Of a stretch of 43,533 nucleotides of DNA, positions 18,028 through 26,484 are shown piece after piece; position 1 is the stretch's first letter, and each line of letters starts with the position of its first letter. This DNA comes from Acidimicrobiales bacterium (lineage in GTDB: Bacteria > Actinomycetota > Acidimicrobiia > Acidimicrobiales > RAAP-2): the NCBI GenBank assembly GCA_017883045.1, contig JADGOJ010000008.1, positions 1 through 43,533 of the forward strand. The letters run 5' to 3'. The notes beneath the pieces were generated by a model that was given only the letters and a program-made list of their open reading frames with translations, searched no databases and was not told the origin of the DNA. A program made the translations under genes and the position numbers.

Positions 18028-18967
18028 CGAGGGCGTTAGCGGGAGATCCGATCCCGCCGCGCAGGTGCAGGGGCGCGCTCGCGAGGAGGAACTCGGCCAC
18101 CCCGTCTTCCGCGCAGTCCTCGGCCAGCGCCTCGAGGTCCCAAAGCTCGCCAATGGCGAAGCCCAGGCGTCCGATGAGCACCCGGTGCAGGAATCCGAAG
18201 GGCTCTGCGTCGATCGAGAAGTCCGGCGGCCACACCTCGGTCGCGAAGCTGTCCGAGACGATCGCGGCGGCCCCGCTGTCCCACAGGTAGCGCGCCATTG
18301 CCTCGGAGTGCTCGATCCCGGGGGCCTCGAGACGCTGGCTGAGCGCAACGCGCGTGGCGTGGTCCTGGCCTGCGTACCACGCGACGAAGCCGGTGCGCAC
18401 CACGATCGCGCAGCCCGGCGAGTAGGTCAGACCCGCCCGTTCGCGCGCCGCCTCGAGGTCGTCGACCGAGATCGCGACCGGACCGTGGTCCGCGTCACGG
18501 GGGTGCGAAGGCGCGCGCGCCACGTCGAGCAGGACGCCGCGGGTCACCACGCCGCGCGCGTTCCAGTGGTCGATCGTGTTGGCACCGCGCTCAATGTCCT
18601 CGAGGGAGCGCCCGTTGTAGAAGACGCCGGGCCGGGCCGCGATGTGCGCCAGCGAGTCCCACTGGCTCGAGATCTGGGGGAAGTAGTCGTCCAGCGCGTC
18701 GTCGAGGTCGGTGACGTCGGTCTCGCCGCCGCGCAGGACGCGGTGGCGCGCCGGCGCGCGGGTGTCGTCGAGCGGCGGGTCGAACGCGTCGAGCGCGGCG
18801 TCGAGTCCGAAGCTCACGCCGCGGCGCACGAGCGCCACCGCGGCGAGGACCGTCTCGGGCGTGATGAGATTGAGTCGGCCTATCGAGTCGTCTAGGCCGA
18901 AGAGCCCCCACGCGCTCGGGGCGCCGTCGGCGTCGAACGCGAGGTCGTCGTAGGCGGGCAGTTTCAC
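18017..18967 (-). CDS. Cyclase-family (kynurenine-formamidase superfamily) metal hydrolase
   Basis: A 316-aa member of the cyclase family (PF04199), metal-dependent hydrolases acting on cyclic or amide-like bonds. The family's metal-site region is SSQWDSLAHIAARPGVFYNG, and GVVTRGVLLDVARA, AIVVRTGFVAWY and PGIEHSEAMARYLWDSGAAAI with SDSFATE all fit the family. GTG 18967 overlaps the aminotransferase stop as GTGA. In this operon it probably opens a lactone, lactam or formamide formed from the imported compound. Kynurenine formamidase itself is about 210 aa, so this longer type is a different subgroup. Confidence 0.85.
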   Translation of the reverse strand: MKLPAYDDLAFDADGAPSAWGLFGLDDSIGRLNLITPETVLAAVALVRRGVSFGLDAALDAFDPPLDDTRAPARHRVLRGGETDVTDLDDALDDYFPQISSQWDSLAHIAARPGVFYNGRSLEDIERGANTIDHWNARGVVTRGVLLDVARAPSHPRDADHGPVAISVDDLEAARERAGLTYSPGCAIVVRTGFVAWYAGQDHATRVALSQRLEAPGIEHSEAMARYLWDSGAAAIVSDSFATEVWPPDFSIDAEPFGFLHRVLIGRLGFAIGELWDLEALAEDCAEDGVAEFLLASAPLHLRGGIGSPANALALK

Positions 18968-20229
18968 CGCGGCCGCGGCGCGGTGCGTCGCAGCTCGGCG
19001 AACGCCGCCTCCGTCGCGCCCAGCGCCTGGGCCAGGTCGTCGTCGGTCAGGGCCGGCGAGACGAACCAGTTGTGGCGCGCGTGAAGGTAGACGCCATGGC
19101 GAAGGGCGCTGGCCGCGAAGGCCGAGCCGACCGAGCGGTCTGCGTCACCGGCGAAGCTCAGGTAGGGCATCTGGACGGGTCCGCTCTGGTTGATCTCAAA
19201 GTCGAAACGCTCGGCCTGTTCGGCGATCCCCGCACGCAGGACCTGGCCGTTGCGCTGCATGCGACCGATCACGTCCTCCGAAGCCAGGACTTCGATCGTG
19301 GCCAGACTCGCCGCCATCGCCACCGACGCGAACCAGAACGATCCGGTGATGAAGAGGCTCTGGGCGGCGGTGCGATAGCGGTCGTTGCCCAGGACCGCGG
19401 CCAGCGGGTAGCCATTGGCGATGGCCTTGCTCCACGCCGACAGGTCCGGCTCGACACCGATCGACTCCCAGCTGCCCCCGAAGTTGAGCCGGAACCCGCA
19501 GCGCACCTCGTCGAGGATGAGCGCGGCACCCGAGGCGTCGCAGATCTCGCGCAGTCCGCGGGCGAACTCCGGGTCGACGAGCTCCTGGTCGAACCCGGCG
19601 TCGTGGCGAAAGGGCGAGACCATGATCGCTGCGACGTCGTCGGTCATGGCCGCCGCGACACTTCCAAGGTCGTTGTACGTGTAGCGGATGAGGTTGGCGC
19701 GGTCCTCTGGCGTGGTGCCCGACGTGACCGGTGTGCACCACGGCGCCGCGCCGTGGTAGGCGCCGGTCGCCACCAGGACCTTGTTCTTTCCCGTGGCCGC
19801 GCGCGCGATCGTGCAGCACAGGGTCGTGGCGTCGGTTCCGTTCTTCTCGAACATCGCCCAGTCGGCGTGCGAGACCACACCGGTCAGCCGTTCGGCGAGT
19901 TCGACCATGCGCGCCGACGGTCCGTTGAGGCAGTCACCGAGCGCCGCCTGGCGCGCCGCCGCGGCGTCGACCTCCGGGCGGTGGTGTCCCAGCAGCACCG
20001 GTCCCCAGCTGCACATGAGGTCCACGAACTCCCGCCCGTCGACATCGGTGGCCCGCGCGCCGCGCGCGCTCTGGAAGAACTGCGGGTAGTCGGCCGGCAT
20101 GGCGCCCATGTTGAGGTGTCCGTACATGCCCCCGGGGATCACGCGCTGGGCGCGCTCGCGCAGCTCGTGGTCGTGGGGCCGACTCTCGTCACCGTTCGCG
20201 TCGCGCACCTCGTTAGTCTGCAGGGTCAT
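18964..20229 (-). CDS. Class III aminotransferase (glutamate-1-semialdehyde aminomutase-like)
   Basis: PLP enzyme of 421 aa, fold type I, class III. Seen: VIPGGMYGHLNMGAMPADYP at the N-terminus, FEKNGTDATTLCCTIARAAT, the Asp that contacts the PLP ring nitrogen near residue 240 in ALILDEVRCGFRLNF, and the Schiff-base Lys near residue 268 in AWSKAIANGYPLAAVLGN. It resembles the GSA-aminomutase subgroup, but a role in haem synthesis is unlikely here: it lies between a PfkB kinase and a cyclase-family hydrolase, start 22 bp from the kinase stop. It likely removes or moves an amino group on the imported compound or its product. Confidence 0.88.
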   Translation of the reverse strand: MTLQTNEVRDANGDESRPHDHELRERAQRVIPGGMYGHLNMGAMPADYPQFFQSARGARATDVDGREFVDLMCSWGPVLLGHHRPEVDAAAARQAALGDCLNGPSARMVELAERLTGVVSHADWAMFEKNGTDATTLCCTIARAATGKNKVLVATGAYHGAAPWCTPVTSGTTPEDRANLIRYTYNDLGSVAAAMTDDVAAIMVSPFRHDAGFDQELVDPEFARGLREICDASGAALILDEVRCGFRLNFGGSWESIGVEPDLSAWSKAIANGYPLAAVLGNDRYRTAAQSLFITGSFWFASVAMAASLATIEVLASEDVIGRMQRNGQVLRAGIAEQAERFDFEINQSGPVQMPYLSFAGDADRSVGSAFAASALRHGVYLHARHNWFVSPALTDDDLAQALGATEAAFAELRRTAPRPR

Positions 20230-20251
20230 CGCCCGTCCCCCTTCTCTCTCA

Positions 20252-21256
20252 CTACATCACTGATCGAAGAGCGAGCGCCGCAACGGCCGCGTCGCTCTCG
20301 TCGAGGCCCTCGAGGATCCCCGCCACCTGGTCCAGTCCGGTGATCCCCGCGTCGGACCCGAGCCCCGTGGCGATGAGGCTGCCGCACACGGTGCCCACCC
20401 AGGCCGCCGCCACCGGATCCAGACCCGCGAGCAGGCCGGTGAGGAATCCGGCGTCGAATCCGTCGCCGCAGCCCGTCGTGTCCACGACCTCGATGTCGAG
20501 CGCGGGCAGCGACTCGTCGACACCCGCGGTGAACACCCGGCACCCGTGTTCGCCGCGCGTCACCGCCACGCCCAGCACCCCCATCGCGAGGACACGCTGG
20601 GCGGCCTCGCGTAGGTCGGAGGTTTCGGCGAGGCCGAGCAGCTGCTCCTCGTTGGGGCAGAACCAGTCGGTGTGGGCGAGCACCGGAGCGAGCGAGCGCA
20701 GCGAGACCGAATCGCCGTTGCGTAAGACGTCCATCGTGACGATCGCGCCGCGCGAACGGGCTTCCTTGGCCACCTCCGCCAGCGCCCCTGGGTCGAGAGC
20801 GGTCATGGCGTCAAGGCCCCCGAAGTGCACCCCGGCCGCCGTGACCACCGCGTCGAGCTGGGCGTCGGTGAGGTCGTCGGCGCTGAAGACGCCGTTGGCG
20901 CCGGGCACGTGCAGGGCCGGTCGCTCGCCGTTGGGCCGGATCGGGAGGATCGTCGCCGACGTGACCCGGCCCGCCATGCGGCTGATGAGGTCCGTCTCGA
21001 CGCCGTGGTCGTTCAGGAGCTTCACGACGATCTCGCCGATCATGTCGTCGCCGATCGCCCCCACGTTGCGAACGCGGTGGCCCAGCTTGGCGAGATCGAC
21101 GCTCGCGCCCGCGGCCGTTCCCGCCGCCGTGGCGCGGATCTCGTCGATGATCACCGAGTGCTGGCCCGGCGGAATCATCGTCACCGGCCGGCCGAGGATG
21201 TCGAGGATGTGCACGCCTACACAGACCACGTAGCGCCGCTCGGCGACGGTACTCAC
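20252..21256 (-). CDS. PfkB-family carbohydrate kinase
   Basis: Ribokinase-like kinase of 334 aa that phosphorylates a sugar or sugar-like hydroxyl. Signatures are AAGTAAGASVDLAKLGHRV with GAIGDDMIG in the first third, and the catalytic motif at about residues 259-270, DTTGCGDGFDAGFLTGLLAG, where the usual GAGD is GCGD and Asp265 is the catalytic base. GTG 21256 overlaps the aldolase stop (GTGA); the longer upstream frame is a shadow. With the class II aldolase upstream and split transketolase downstream it suggests a phosphorylated sugar intermediate that is cleaved or shortened by two carbons. Specificity is not readable. Confidence 0.9.
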   Translation of the reverse strand: MSTVAERRYVVCVGVHILDILGRPVTMIPPGQHSVIIDEIRATAAGTAAGASVDLAKLGHRVRNVGAIGDDMIGEIVVKLLNDHGVETDLISRMAGRVTSATILPIRPNGERPALHVPGANGVFSADDLTDAQLDAVVTAAGVHFGGLDAMTALDPGALAEVAKEARSRGAIVTMDVLRNGDSVSLRSLAPVLAHTDWFCPNEEQLLGLAETSDLREAAQRVLAMGVLGVAVTRGEHGCRVFTAGVDESLPALDIEVVDTTGCGDGFDAGFLTGLLAGLDPVAAAWVGTVCGSLIATGLGSDAGITGLDQVAGILEGLDESDAAVAALALRSVM

Positions 21257-21936
21257 GCGCCCCCCTTCCCCCCGGTGAGCCCCCCGTAGCGTCGCCGGCG
21301 GACCTCGTCCTCGACCTCGGCGAGCTCCTCGGCGCTCAGGATCCTCGGCGCCCCGTAGTCGAGCGACGTGCGGTACACCTGGGAGAGCCACTCGAGCAGG
21401 AGGGCCCGTTCGTAGGCCTGGGCGAGCGTCGCCGCGCGCGTCACCGCGCCATGGTTCTGTAGGATCACCGCTGTTCGGGTCTTCAGGGCGCCGACCGCTC
21501 CGCTGGCCAGGCCGTCGGAACCGAATCGCGTGTAGCCCACCACGGGCACGGGGCCACCGAGCCCCACGATGGCGTAGTGCACGGCCGGGAGTTCGTCGCG
21601 TGTGATCGATAGCGCCACGACCTCCGGGGAATGGGTGTGCACGACGGCCGCGGCGTCGGTGGCGGCGTAGATCCCCGAGTGCATAGGCCACTCCGACGAG
21701 ATCGCCGCGCGCCCGTCGAGCTGCTCGCCGCTGAACGCGACGACGCAGATGTCCTCGACGGTGAGCTGGCGGTAGGGCACACCGCTCGGGGTGATCGCGA
21801 CGACGTCGCCCACCCGCACGCTCAGGTTGCCCGCGGTCCCCACCGCAAGGCCGTCGGTGATCAGCCGGTTGCCGTAGTCGACGAGGTCGGCGCGCGCCGC
21901 GGCCACTGCCTCGCCGTCGTATGCGTCTCGTCCCAT
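21253..21936 (-). CDS. Class II aldolase/adducin family protein (L-fuculose-phosphate aldolase-like)
   Basis: Zn-dependent aldolase of 227 aa and first gene of the minus-strand operon. Zn and catalytic residues fit the FucA/AraD group: GNLSVRVGDVVAITPSGVPY for phosphate binding, Glu82 in ISSEWPMHSGIY, His100 and His102 in VVHTHSPEVV, and His162 in ILQNHGAV. ATG 21936 is chosen since AGGGGG sits about five bases upstream; a start at 21966 would lie closer to the operator and lacks this site. Its neighbour is a PfkB kinase that could make the phosphorylated aldol substrate. It could also act as an epimerase or decarboxylase, as some family members do. Confidence 0.9.
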   Translation of the reverse strand: MGRDAYDGEAVAAARADLVDYGNRLITDGLAVGTAGNLSVRVGDVVAITPSGVPYRQLTVEDICVVAFSGEQLDGRAAISSEWPMHSGIYAATDAAAVVHTHSPEVVALSITRDELPAVHYAIVGLGGPVPVVGYTRFGSDGLASGAVGALKTRTAVILQNHGAVTRAATLAQAYERALLLEWLSQVYRTSLDYGAPRILSAEELAEVEDEVRRRRYGGLTGGKGGA

Positions 21937-21972
21937 GGCGTCCCCCTGGTCGGTCCCGACCTGCACGGGATG

Positions 21973-21992
21973 TTATACGGATGACCGAATAA
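21973..21992. promoter_or_regulatory. Candidate TetR operator in the divergent promoter region
   Basis: TTATACGG and CCGAATAA are inverted arms (7 of 8 pairs) around ATGA. It lies 37 bp from the aldolase start and about 80 bp from the TetR start, in the only gap between them. This is where a local TetR repressor would control both directions. Confidence 0.55.
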
Positions 21993-22073
21993 AATCAATC
22001 TTGAGCGGGTATGGTGGCCGCACCAGACCGTCGAGTGTGGCTCGGCGGTTGGCGTCGAGCACGAGGAGGATCG

Positions 22074-22670
22074 TTGCCCAAGATCGTCGACTGGGAGGCC
22101 CGCAAGGACGAGATCCTCGAGGCCACGTGGCGCGTCATCGCGCGCGACGGCCTCGCCCAGACGACCGTGCGCGCAATCGCCAACGAGGCGAGCTGCTCCC
22201 AAGGTATCTTGTCGCACTACTTCGACGACAAGATGGACATCCTCGCCTCGGCGCTGCTGCTCTCGCACCGGCGCGTGCGCGAGCGCACCGAGAAGAAGGT
22301 GGTGGGTCGTACCGGGATCGAGGCGCTGCGCATCGCGATGCTCGAGGCCCTGCCCCTGGACGCCGAGCGCGAGATCGAGGCGCGCATCGAGGTGAGCTTC
22401 TGGGGTCGTCTCCTGTCCGACGAGCGTCTCTCCGAGCTCGGTGACCGCGAGGTCGACCTCCTGCGCACGCGACTGCGCGGCCACCTCGACGAGGCCCTCG
22501 CCGAGGGAGCCCTCATCGAGGGCCTCGACCTGGGAGTCGCGACCCAGGAACTGCTCGTGCTCATCGACGGCGCGAGCGTCGAGAGGGTCCACTTCCCGGC
22601 GTCGGTGCCGCCGGAGCGTCAACTCGAGTTGCTCGACCGGCTGCTGGCGAGATACGTTCGCGGCGCCTGA
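22074..22670 (+). CDS. TetR/AcrR-family transcriptional regulator
   Basis: Repressor-type regulator of 198 aa. An N-terminal HTH runs from about residue 7 to 55 (ILEATWRVIARDGLAQTTVR then ANEASCSQGILSHYFDDK), followed by a helical ligand-binding domain. The start is TTG 22074, supported by GAGGAGG four bases upstream; it begins LPKIVDWEARKDE, a typical N-terminus for the BetI-like subgroup. It is divergent from the 11-gene operon ending at 10.7 kb and the dyad at 21973-21992 is its likely site. It probably senses the imported compound or an intermediate and relieves repression. Confidence 0.9.
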   Translation: MPKIVDWEARKDEILEATWRVIARDGLAQTTVRAIANEASCSQGILSHYFDDKMDILASALLLSHRRVRERTEKKVVGRTGIEALRIAMLEALPLDAEREIEARIEVSFWGRLLSDERLSELGDREVDLLRTRLRGHLDEALAEGALIEGLDLGVATQELLVLIDGASVERVHFPASVPPERQLELLDRLLARYVRGA

Positions 22671-22709
22671 GCTCGGAGTTCGACGACCGTCGACGAGAAC
22701 GCGAAGGGC

Positions 22710-23645
22710 TCAGTCGACGAGCCGCGCGATGACGTCGGCGAACTCGTGCGCCACGGGCTGGAGGATCGTGAAGTACGAGTACCCCCAGCGCTCCCGCCGC
22801 TCGTAGAGTCGCTCGACGATCTCGCCCACGTCACCGACAAGCACTATCGGTGACGATCGCACGTCCTCGACGTCAGCGTCGAAGAGCCCGCTCAGCTCGG
22901 CGACCAGCGACATCGCGTCGGGAGTGACGTGCGCGAAGCGCACCCAGGCGTGAAGCTCGATGTCGCCGAACCGCTCGCCCGCGGCGTCGCGTATCCACGA
23001 GAGCTTCTCGTCAATCCTCGAGGGGATGCCGTCGCGGGTCGCCTCGGCCCTCGCGTCGCTCGTCGGCAGTGACACGTTCACCCCGATGATGTCGGCGTGG
23101 GTCGCCGCGAAGGTCAGCATGCGCCGTCCGCCGCCAGCGACGAGGATCGGTGGGCCGCCATCGGTGTAGGGGGCCGGGACCCCTTCGAGAGCGTCGATGG
23201 TGTAGTGATGACCTCGATAGGAGAAGGGTCCCGAGCCCCACAGTCCGCGCAGAACGTCGACGTACTCCCTCAACCGGTCGACGCGCACTCCCGGCGGGTC
23301 CATGGGGATCCCCGCCGCTGCATAGTCCGAAACCATGTAGCCCGCGCCCAGCCCGACCTCGAGTCGACCGCGCGAGATCAGGTCTATCGACGCCATCTCC
23401 TTGGCCAACACCGCCGGATGGCGGAAGTCCGGGTCGAAGACGGCACTCGCGACTCGTAGCGAGTCGGTGGCCGCCACTGCGGCGGCCATTGCGGTGATCG
23501 GCCCATAGCCCTCTTCGAAGTGGTCCGGGACGAACAACGTCGAGTAGCCGAGGTCCTCGAGCCTGCGGGCCGACTCGGCCCAGGTCGTGGCGTCGAACGG
23601 TTTCATCATTTCCACGCCGAACCTGAACCGCCGGGGGTGCGTCAC
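22710..23645 (-). CDS. LLM-class F420-dependent oxidoreductase
   Basis: Luciferase-like TIM-barrel oxidoreductase of 311 aa, of the actinobacterial type expected to use coenzyme F420. Seen: FRFGVEMMKPFDATTWAESA near the N-terminus, YSTLFVPDHFEEGYGPITAM, RLEVGLGAGYMVSDYAAAGI, and GGPPILVAGGGRRMLTFAA. The GTG at 23645 is preferred: GGATGGAG is seven bases upstream and the family starts with a short strand leading to FRFG. The gene is convergent with the TetR gene (39 bp apart) and not part of that operon. Substrate is unknown; some relatives are FMN-dependent. Confidence 0.88.
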   Translation of the reverse strand: MTHPRRFRFGVEMMKPFDATTWAESARRLEDLGYSTLFVPDHFEEGYGPITAMAAAVAATDSLRVASAVFDPDFRHPAVLAKEMASIDLISRGRLEVGLGAGYMVSDYAAAGIPMDPPGVRVDRLREYVDVLRGLWGSGPFSYRGHHYTIDALEGVPAPYTDGGPPILVAGGGRRMLTFAATHADIIGVNVSLPTSDARAEATRDGIPSRIDEKLSWIRDAAGERFGDIELHAWVRFAHVTPDAMSLVAELSGLFDADVEDVRSSPIVLVGDVGEIVERLYERRERWGYSYFTILQPVAHEFADVIARLVD

Positions 23646-24433
23646 CGCTCGACTCCATCCGTGAAGGGCTAGTCCCACCGCCACTGTACGGCGAGGTGAT
23701 GGTCGACTTCTTGGTCGGAGCGACCGCGATGTGGAGGACCCGGCCCCGGATCATCGCTACCTCCTGGGAAGAACGACCCCCGGGTGAGCGGCAGATGGAG
23801 GTTCACGGCGAAGAGAGTGAGGCACCCGCCCGAGCGAGCCGAGGGCCCACCACGCCCGTACCTCGAGCGGTGGGAGCGGCCCTCTGCTAGTCCTGACGAC
23901 GTGGTACACGATCGCGCACCCGTACCGACAGTTCCTGAAGCCCTGGAATCACCGTGGCCCCAGACGCGTCACGACCGTCGGAACACCGACGCCACGACCC
24001 ATCGAGCGCAGTACCCGGGTGACCGGCCGTGGTCGTTCGTAAGCGCGCGCGGGATCTTCACGACCCCCGTGCTCGACGCGCACGGCACCGCGTACATCGG
24101 GTCGACGGACGGGAACTTCTACGCACTGGGACCTGACGGCGAGCTGCGATGGGCCTTCGCCACTGGCGGCATCGTCGATAGGCATTGGTGCCGCCCCGGT
24201 CGTATCTGCGTCCGAACTCGAAGAAGGCATCCGACTCGCCCAGCTCGACTACTACCGGTTCCGCAAGCAATCACCGGGCCGGCGCCGCCAACGTCGCGTC
24301 ACGCCCTCGCGCTATCCTCCACCCATGACCAACCACGCCCCTAACCGGGTGCGGGTCAGTCGAGAAGTGGTCGAGGGGTCCGAAAGGACCTCCGGGGGAC
24401 CTCAAGTCCCCCCTCGCCCACCACCCCCGGCCT
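23646..24433. other. Decayed region with few recognisable remains
   Basis: Nearly 800 bases with no intact gene. It holds a frameshifted beta-propeller fragment (separate entry) and otherwise short frames without support. Together with neighbouring transposase remnants it looks like an erosion zone at an island edge. Confidence 0.5.
23901..24176 (+). pseudogene. PQQ-like beta-propeller protein fragment, interrupted
   Basis: Translation gives SPWPQTRHDRRNTDATTH, then FTTPVLDAHGTAYIGSTDGN and FYALGPDGELRWAFATGGIVD. This is a clear PQQ/YWTD-type propeller blade (xxxGTxYxGSxDGxxYAL...G.xxW.F.TGG). After about 24176 the frame gives unrelated sequence, and no further blades follow in any frame within the window, so only one or two blades remain. 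It is probably a truncated pseudogene; no signal peptide is seen. Confidence 0.55.
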
Positions 24434-24560
24434 TCAAGCGTGGTCGATGAGCGTCTTCTTCGCGTGGCCCATGCGCATCGCGAGGCTCACCAGCGGCACC
24501 CTTCGCCGCGAGGTGCGCAGCATGGGCGGGATGTAGGCTGTACGGCGACCGGTGGGCCTC
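24434..24560 (-). pseudogene. Possible 3' end of an unidentified gene
   Basis: The minus-strand frame ending TGA at 24434 reads AYIPPMLRTSRRRVPLVSLA then MRMGHAKKTLIDHA. Composition looks protein-like with a basic C-terminus, but I do not recognise a family and the upstream part loses meaning near the dehydrogenase fragment. Kept as a weak candidate only. Confidence 0.25.
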
Positions 24561-24706
24561 GCCGGCCCTCCCACGCGCCCACCCGGTCAAGCCCGTCACC
24601 ACGAATGTCACCACGAATCGCGGTGGCCGGCGTGACCGGGTCAGCCGACCCGACGGCTGCTCCCTCGCCCATGGCTCCGGATCGCCTGGTATTCTATGGT
24701 TTGAAC

Positions 24707-24773
24707 CTACTTCAACAGGTGCTTTGCCACAACGACGCGTTGGATCTGATTGGTCCCCTCGTAGATCTGGGTG
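24707..24773 (-). pseudogene. Acyl-CoA dehydrogenase 3'-end fragment, copy B
   Basis: Reads [21 protein letters not shown] then TAG. Upstream of TQ the frame stays open but has no dehydrogenase homology (SVATTYSNNYTQ). The break is at exactly the base where copy A breaks. It is separated from the genuine gene by 18.6 kb of island-like DNA. Confidence 0.8.
24737..24773. repeat. 37-bp repeat, copy B
   Basis: Identical to 10059-10095 and 43332-43368; the match with copy C extends two more bases to the left. Confidence 0.6.
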
Positions 24774-24923
24774 TAGTTGTTGGAGTACGTGGTAGCGACC
24801 GAGAACGAGGGCAGGTTCGGGCACGAGCACAGCTTCCACATCGGGTACGAGGTTGTCGTCACGCACGCGCCGACGAAGTGGTCGGTCACGACGTGCAGGT
24901 TGTTGTAGCCCAGGTCCCTAGGG

Positions 24924-25391
24924 GGTGGTGCCGCTCCACGACACCGGGCGAAGCGTCTTCTCATCATGGCCGCCGAGCGCCTCGATGAGAAGAGCCAGGA
25001 GAAGTTAATGGGTATGTTGCATGCCGGCGACTCACGGGGCGAAGTGACCGCCTGCTACAACGCCAAGGAGGTCGTCCGCGAGCCCTGCGCGGTCGAGGAC
25101 TACGAACTCGCCGGCCGAATCATCGACGAGCTGATCCGTGACATGGACGATCCCTCGTGGCCGGCCGAGGTTCGATCACTGGGACGAACCCTGACGCGCT
25201 GGCGCGACCAGATCATCGCCTTGCACCGAGCACACTTCACCAATGGACCGACCGAGACGGCCAACAACTTGATCAAATGAGTGAAGCGAGTCGCCTTCGG
25301 CTTTCGTCGGTTTCGCAACTACCGAGTCCGTGCCCTGGTCTACGCCGGCAAGCACAACTGGGATCTACTCGCCACCATCACACCCCACTGA
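24924..25391 (+). pseudogene. ISL3-family-like transposase, C-terminal remnant with internal stop
   Basis: The frame reads RHRAKRLLIMAAERLDEKSQ onward to HRAHFTNGPTETANNLIK, TGA, then VKRVAFGFRRFRNYRVRALV and NWDLLATITPH, TGA. The NGPTExANNLIKRVKRxAFG block is the C-terminus of the ISL3-type DDE transposase. The internal TGA (25278-25280) stands where the family has Arg, so CGA to TGA is the likely lesion. The N-terminal zinc-finger and most of the DDE domain are missing. Confidence 0.7.
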
Positions 25392-25396
25392 TTTCC

Positions 25397-25585
25397 GATG
25401 CGCCGTTCAACTCACTGCTGAAGAGCAACGTGCTCGACACTTGACGTTGGGAGACGAGAGAGGACCTGCAACTCGCCATCGTGACCTGGATCAAAAGGAC
25501 CTACCGCCGACGCCGTCGTCAGCGAGCACTCATCAAGATGACCCTTGTTGAATTCGAGGCGCTTGACCTAGCGCTGAAAGCCGCC
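25397..25585 (+). pseudogene. IS3-family OrfB, C-terminal remnant with internal stop
   Basis: Reads DAPFNSLLKSNVLDT, TGA (25442-25444), then RWETREDLQLAIVTWIKRTY and QRALIKMTLVEFEAL. This is the end of the IS3 OrfB integrase domain (TREELxLAIVxWIExTYHRRRRQ...LTPVEFE). The TGA again occurs at a position where Arg is expected. It follows the ISL3 remnant within six bases, so two different insertion sequences were fused by deletion. Confidence 0.7.
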
Positions 25586-25689
25586 TTAACATATAGACCT
25601 AACCTGAGTCCCATAGTGTCAGCAGCCCTTACTTGATGACGGTATAGGCCCAACGGTTGTGGGCGTCATGATCGCGCTGGATTGCCTCC

Positions 25690-26484
25690 CTACATGTGGC
25701 TACTCGCAGTCCCGGACCGGTAGTAGCCAGCCGTAGAACCGCCGTCAACGTTGTAGACGAGACCGTTTGTGTAACTTGCCTCAGCGCTGAGCAAGTGTGC
25801 AATGACCTGTGCTACTTCGCGTGCCTGAGCGAATCGACCTAGAGGCACTATGGCCTGATAGAAGTCGTAGTCCTCGCTGGAGCTGGCGGCGAAGATCCGA
25901 TCGGCCATGGGGGTTTCGACGAATGAGGGGCAAACCACGTTTGAACGGACACCCCGTGGCCCGAAGTCCAGTGCCATACAGCGAATCAGGCCCACGACAG
26001 CATGTTTGGACGCGACGTAGGCGGAATAGCCTTGAGCGCCGAACACCCCGGCATCAGATGCGACGGCGACGAATGCTCCCCCTCCGTCGAGCAGGTAGGG
26101 CATGGTGTGCTTGGCGGTATTGAACACGCCGGTGGCATTGACATCGAGTGCCCGTTTCCACTCAGTTTCCTCTAATGTGAGGACGTCGCCCAGCACCTCA
26201 ATACCCGCGCACGCGGCAACAGCGTCCAAACGGTCGTACTGATCGGTAAAGGCCTTGAGGACGGTGGCTACCCGTGCGACGTCGGTGACGTCGCACGGGA
26301 TCGGTTCCACCTGGCCTCCCGCTGCGGTGATCACTGTCTCGGTCTCGGCGATGCCGCGTTCATCACGATCAAGCAGTGCCACCATGTAACCGCGTCCGGC
26401 CAACTCGATCGCGGTCGCTCGGCCAATTCCCGACCCGGCTCCCGTCACCAAAGCCACCGGCACGGAGTGTCTTGCCCCGGTCAT
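25690..26484 (-). CDS. Short-chain dehydrogenase/reductase (SDR)
   Basis: NAD(P)-dependent oxidoreductase of 264 aa, classical SDR. The cofactor motif TGAGSGIG is at residues 14-21, Asp39 in VALLDRDERG favours NAD, and the NNAG-like ACAG is at 91-94. The catalytic set is Ser143, Tyr156 and Lys160 (YSAYVASK), and CPSFVETPMAD and NVDGGS close the fold. It is the last gene of the minus-strand catabolic run, 94 bp after the permease. It could oxidise a secondary alcohol to a ketone, which would feed the methyl-ketone carboxylase proposed for this island; that role is inferred from context. Confidence 0.9.
   Translation of the reverse strand: MTGARHSVPVALVTGAGSGIGRATAIELAGRGYMVALLDRDERGIAETETVITAAGGQVEPIPCDVTDVARVATVLKAFTDQYDRLDAVAACAGIEVLGDVLTLEETEWKRALDVNATGVFNTAKHTMPYLLDGGGAFVAVASDAGVFGAQGYSAYVASKHAVVGLIRCMALDFGPRGVRSNVVCPSFVETPMADRIFAASSSEDYDFYQAIVPLGRFAQAREVAQVIAHLLSAEASYTNGLVYNVDGGSTAGYYRSGTASSHM

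Larger units (their letters stand above)
24594..24773. repeat. 180-bp direct repeat, copy 1
   Basis: Aligns without gaps to 43189-43368, about 152 of 180 bases identical by hand count. The first 29 and last 39 bases are perfect, and all differences are in the middle 112 bases. The left end contains GTCACCACGAAT twice in tandem. The right end is the acyl-CoA dehydrogenase 3' coding end. Probably marks an island boundary. Confidence 0.7.

Noticed and set aside
18964-20229. Class III aminotransferase as HemL of haem synthesis
   Set aside because: Its operon is catabolic in character with no haem genes, and family resemblance alone does not show GSA aminomutase activity.
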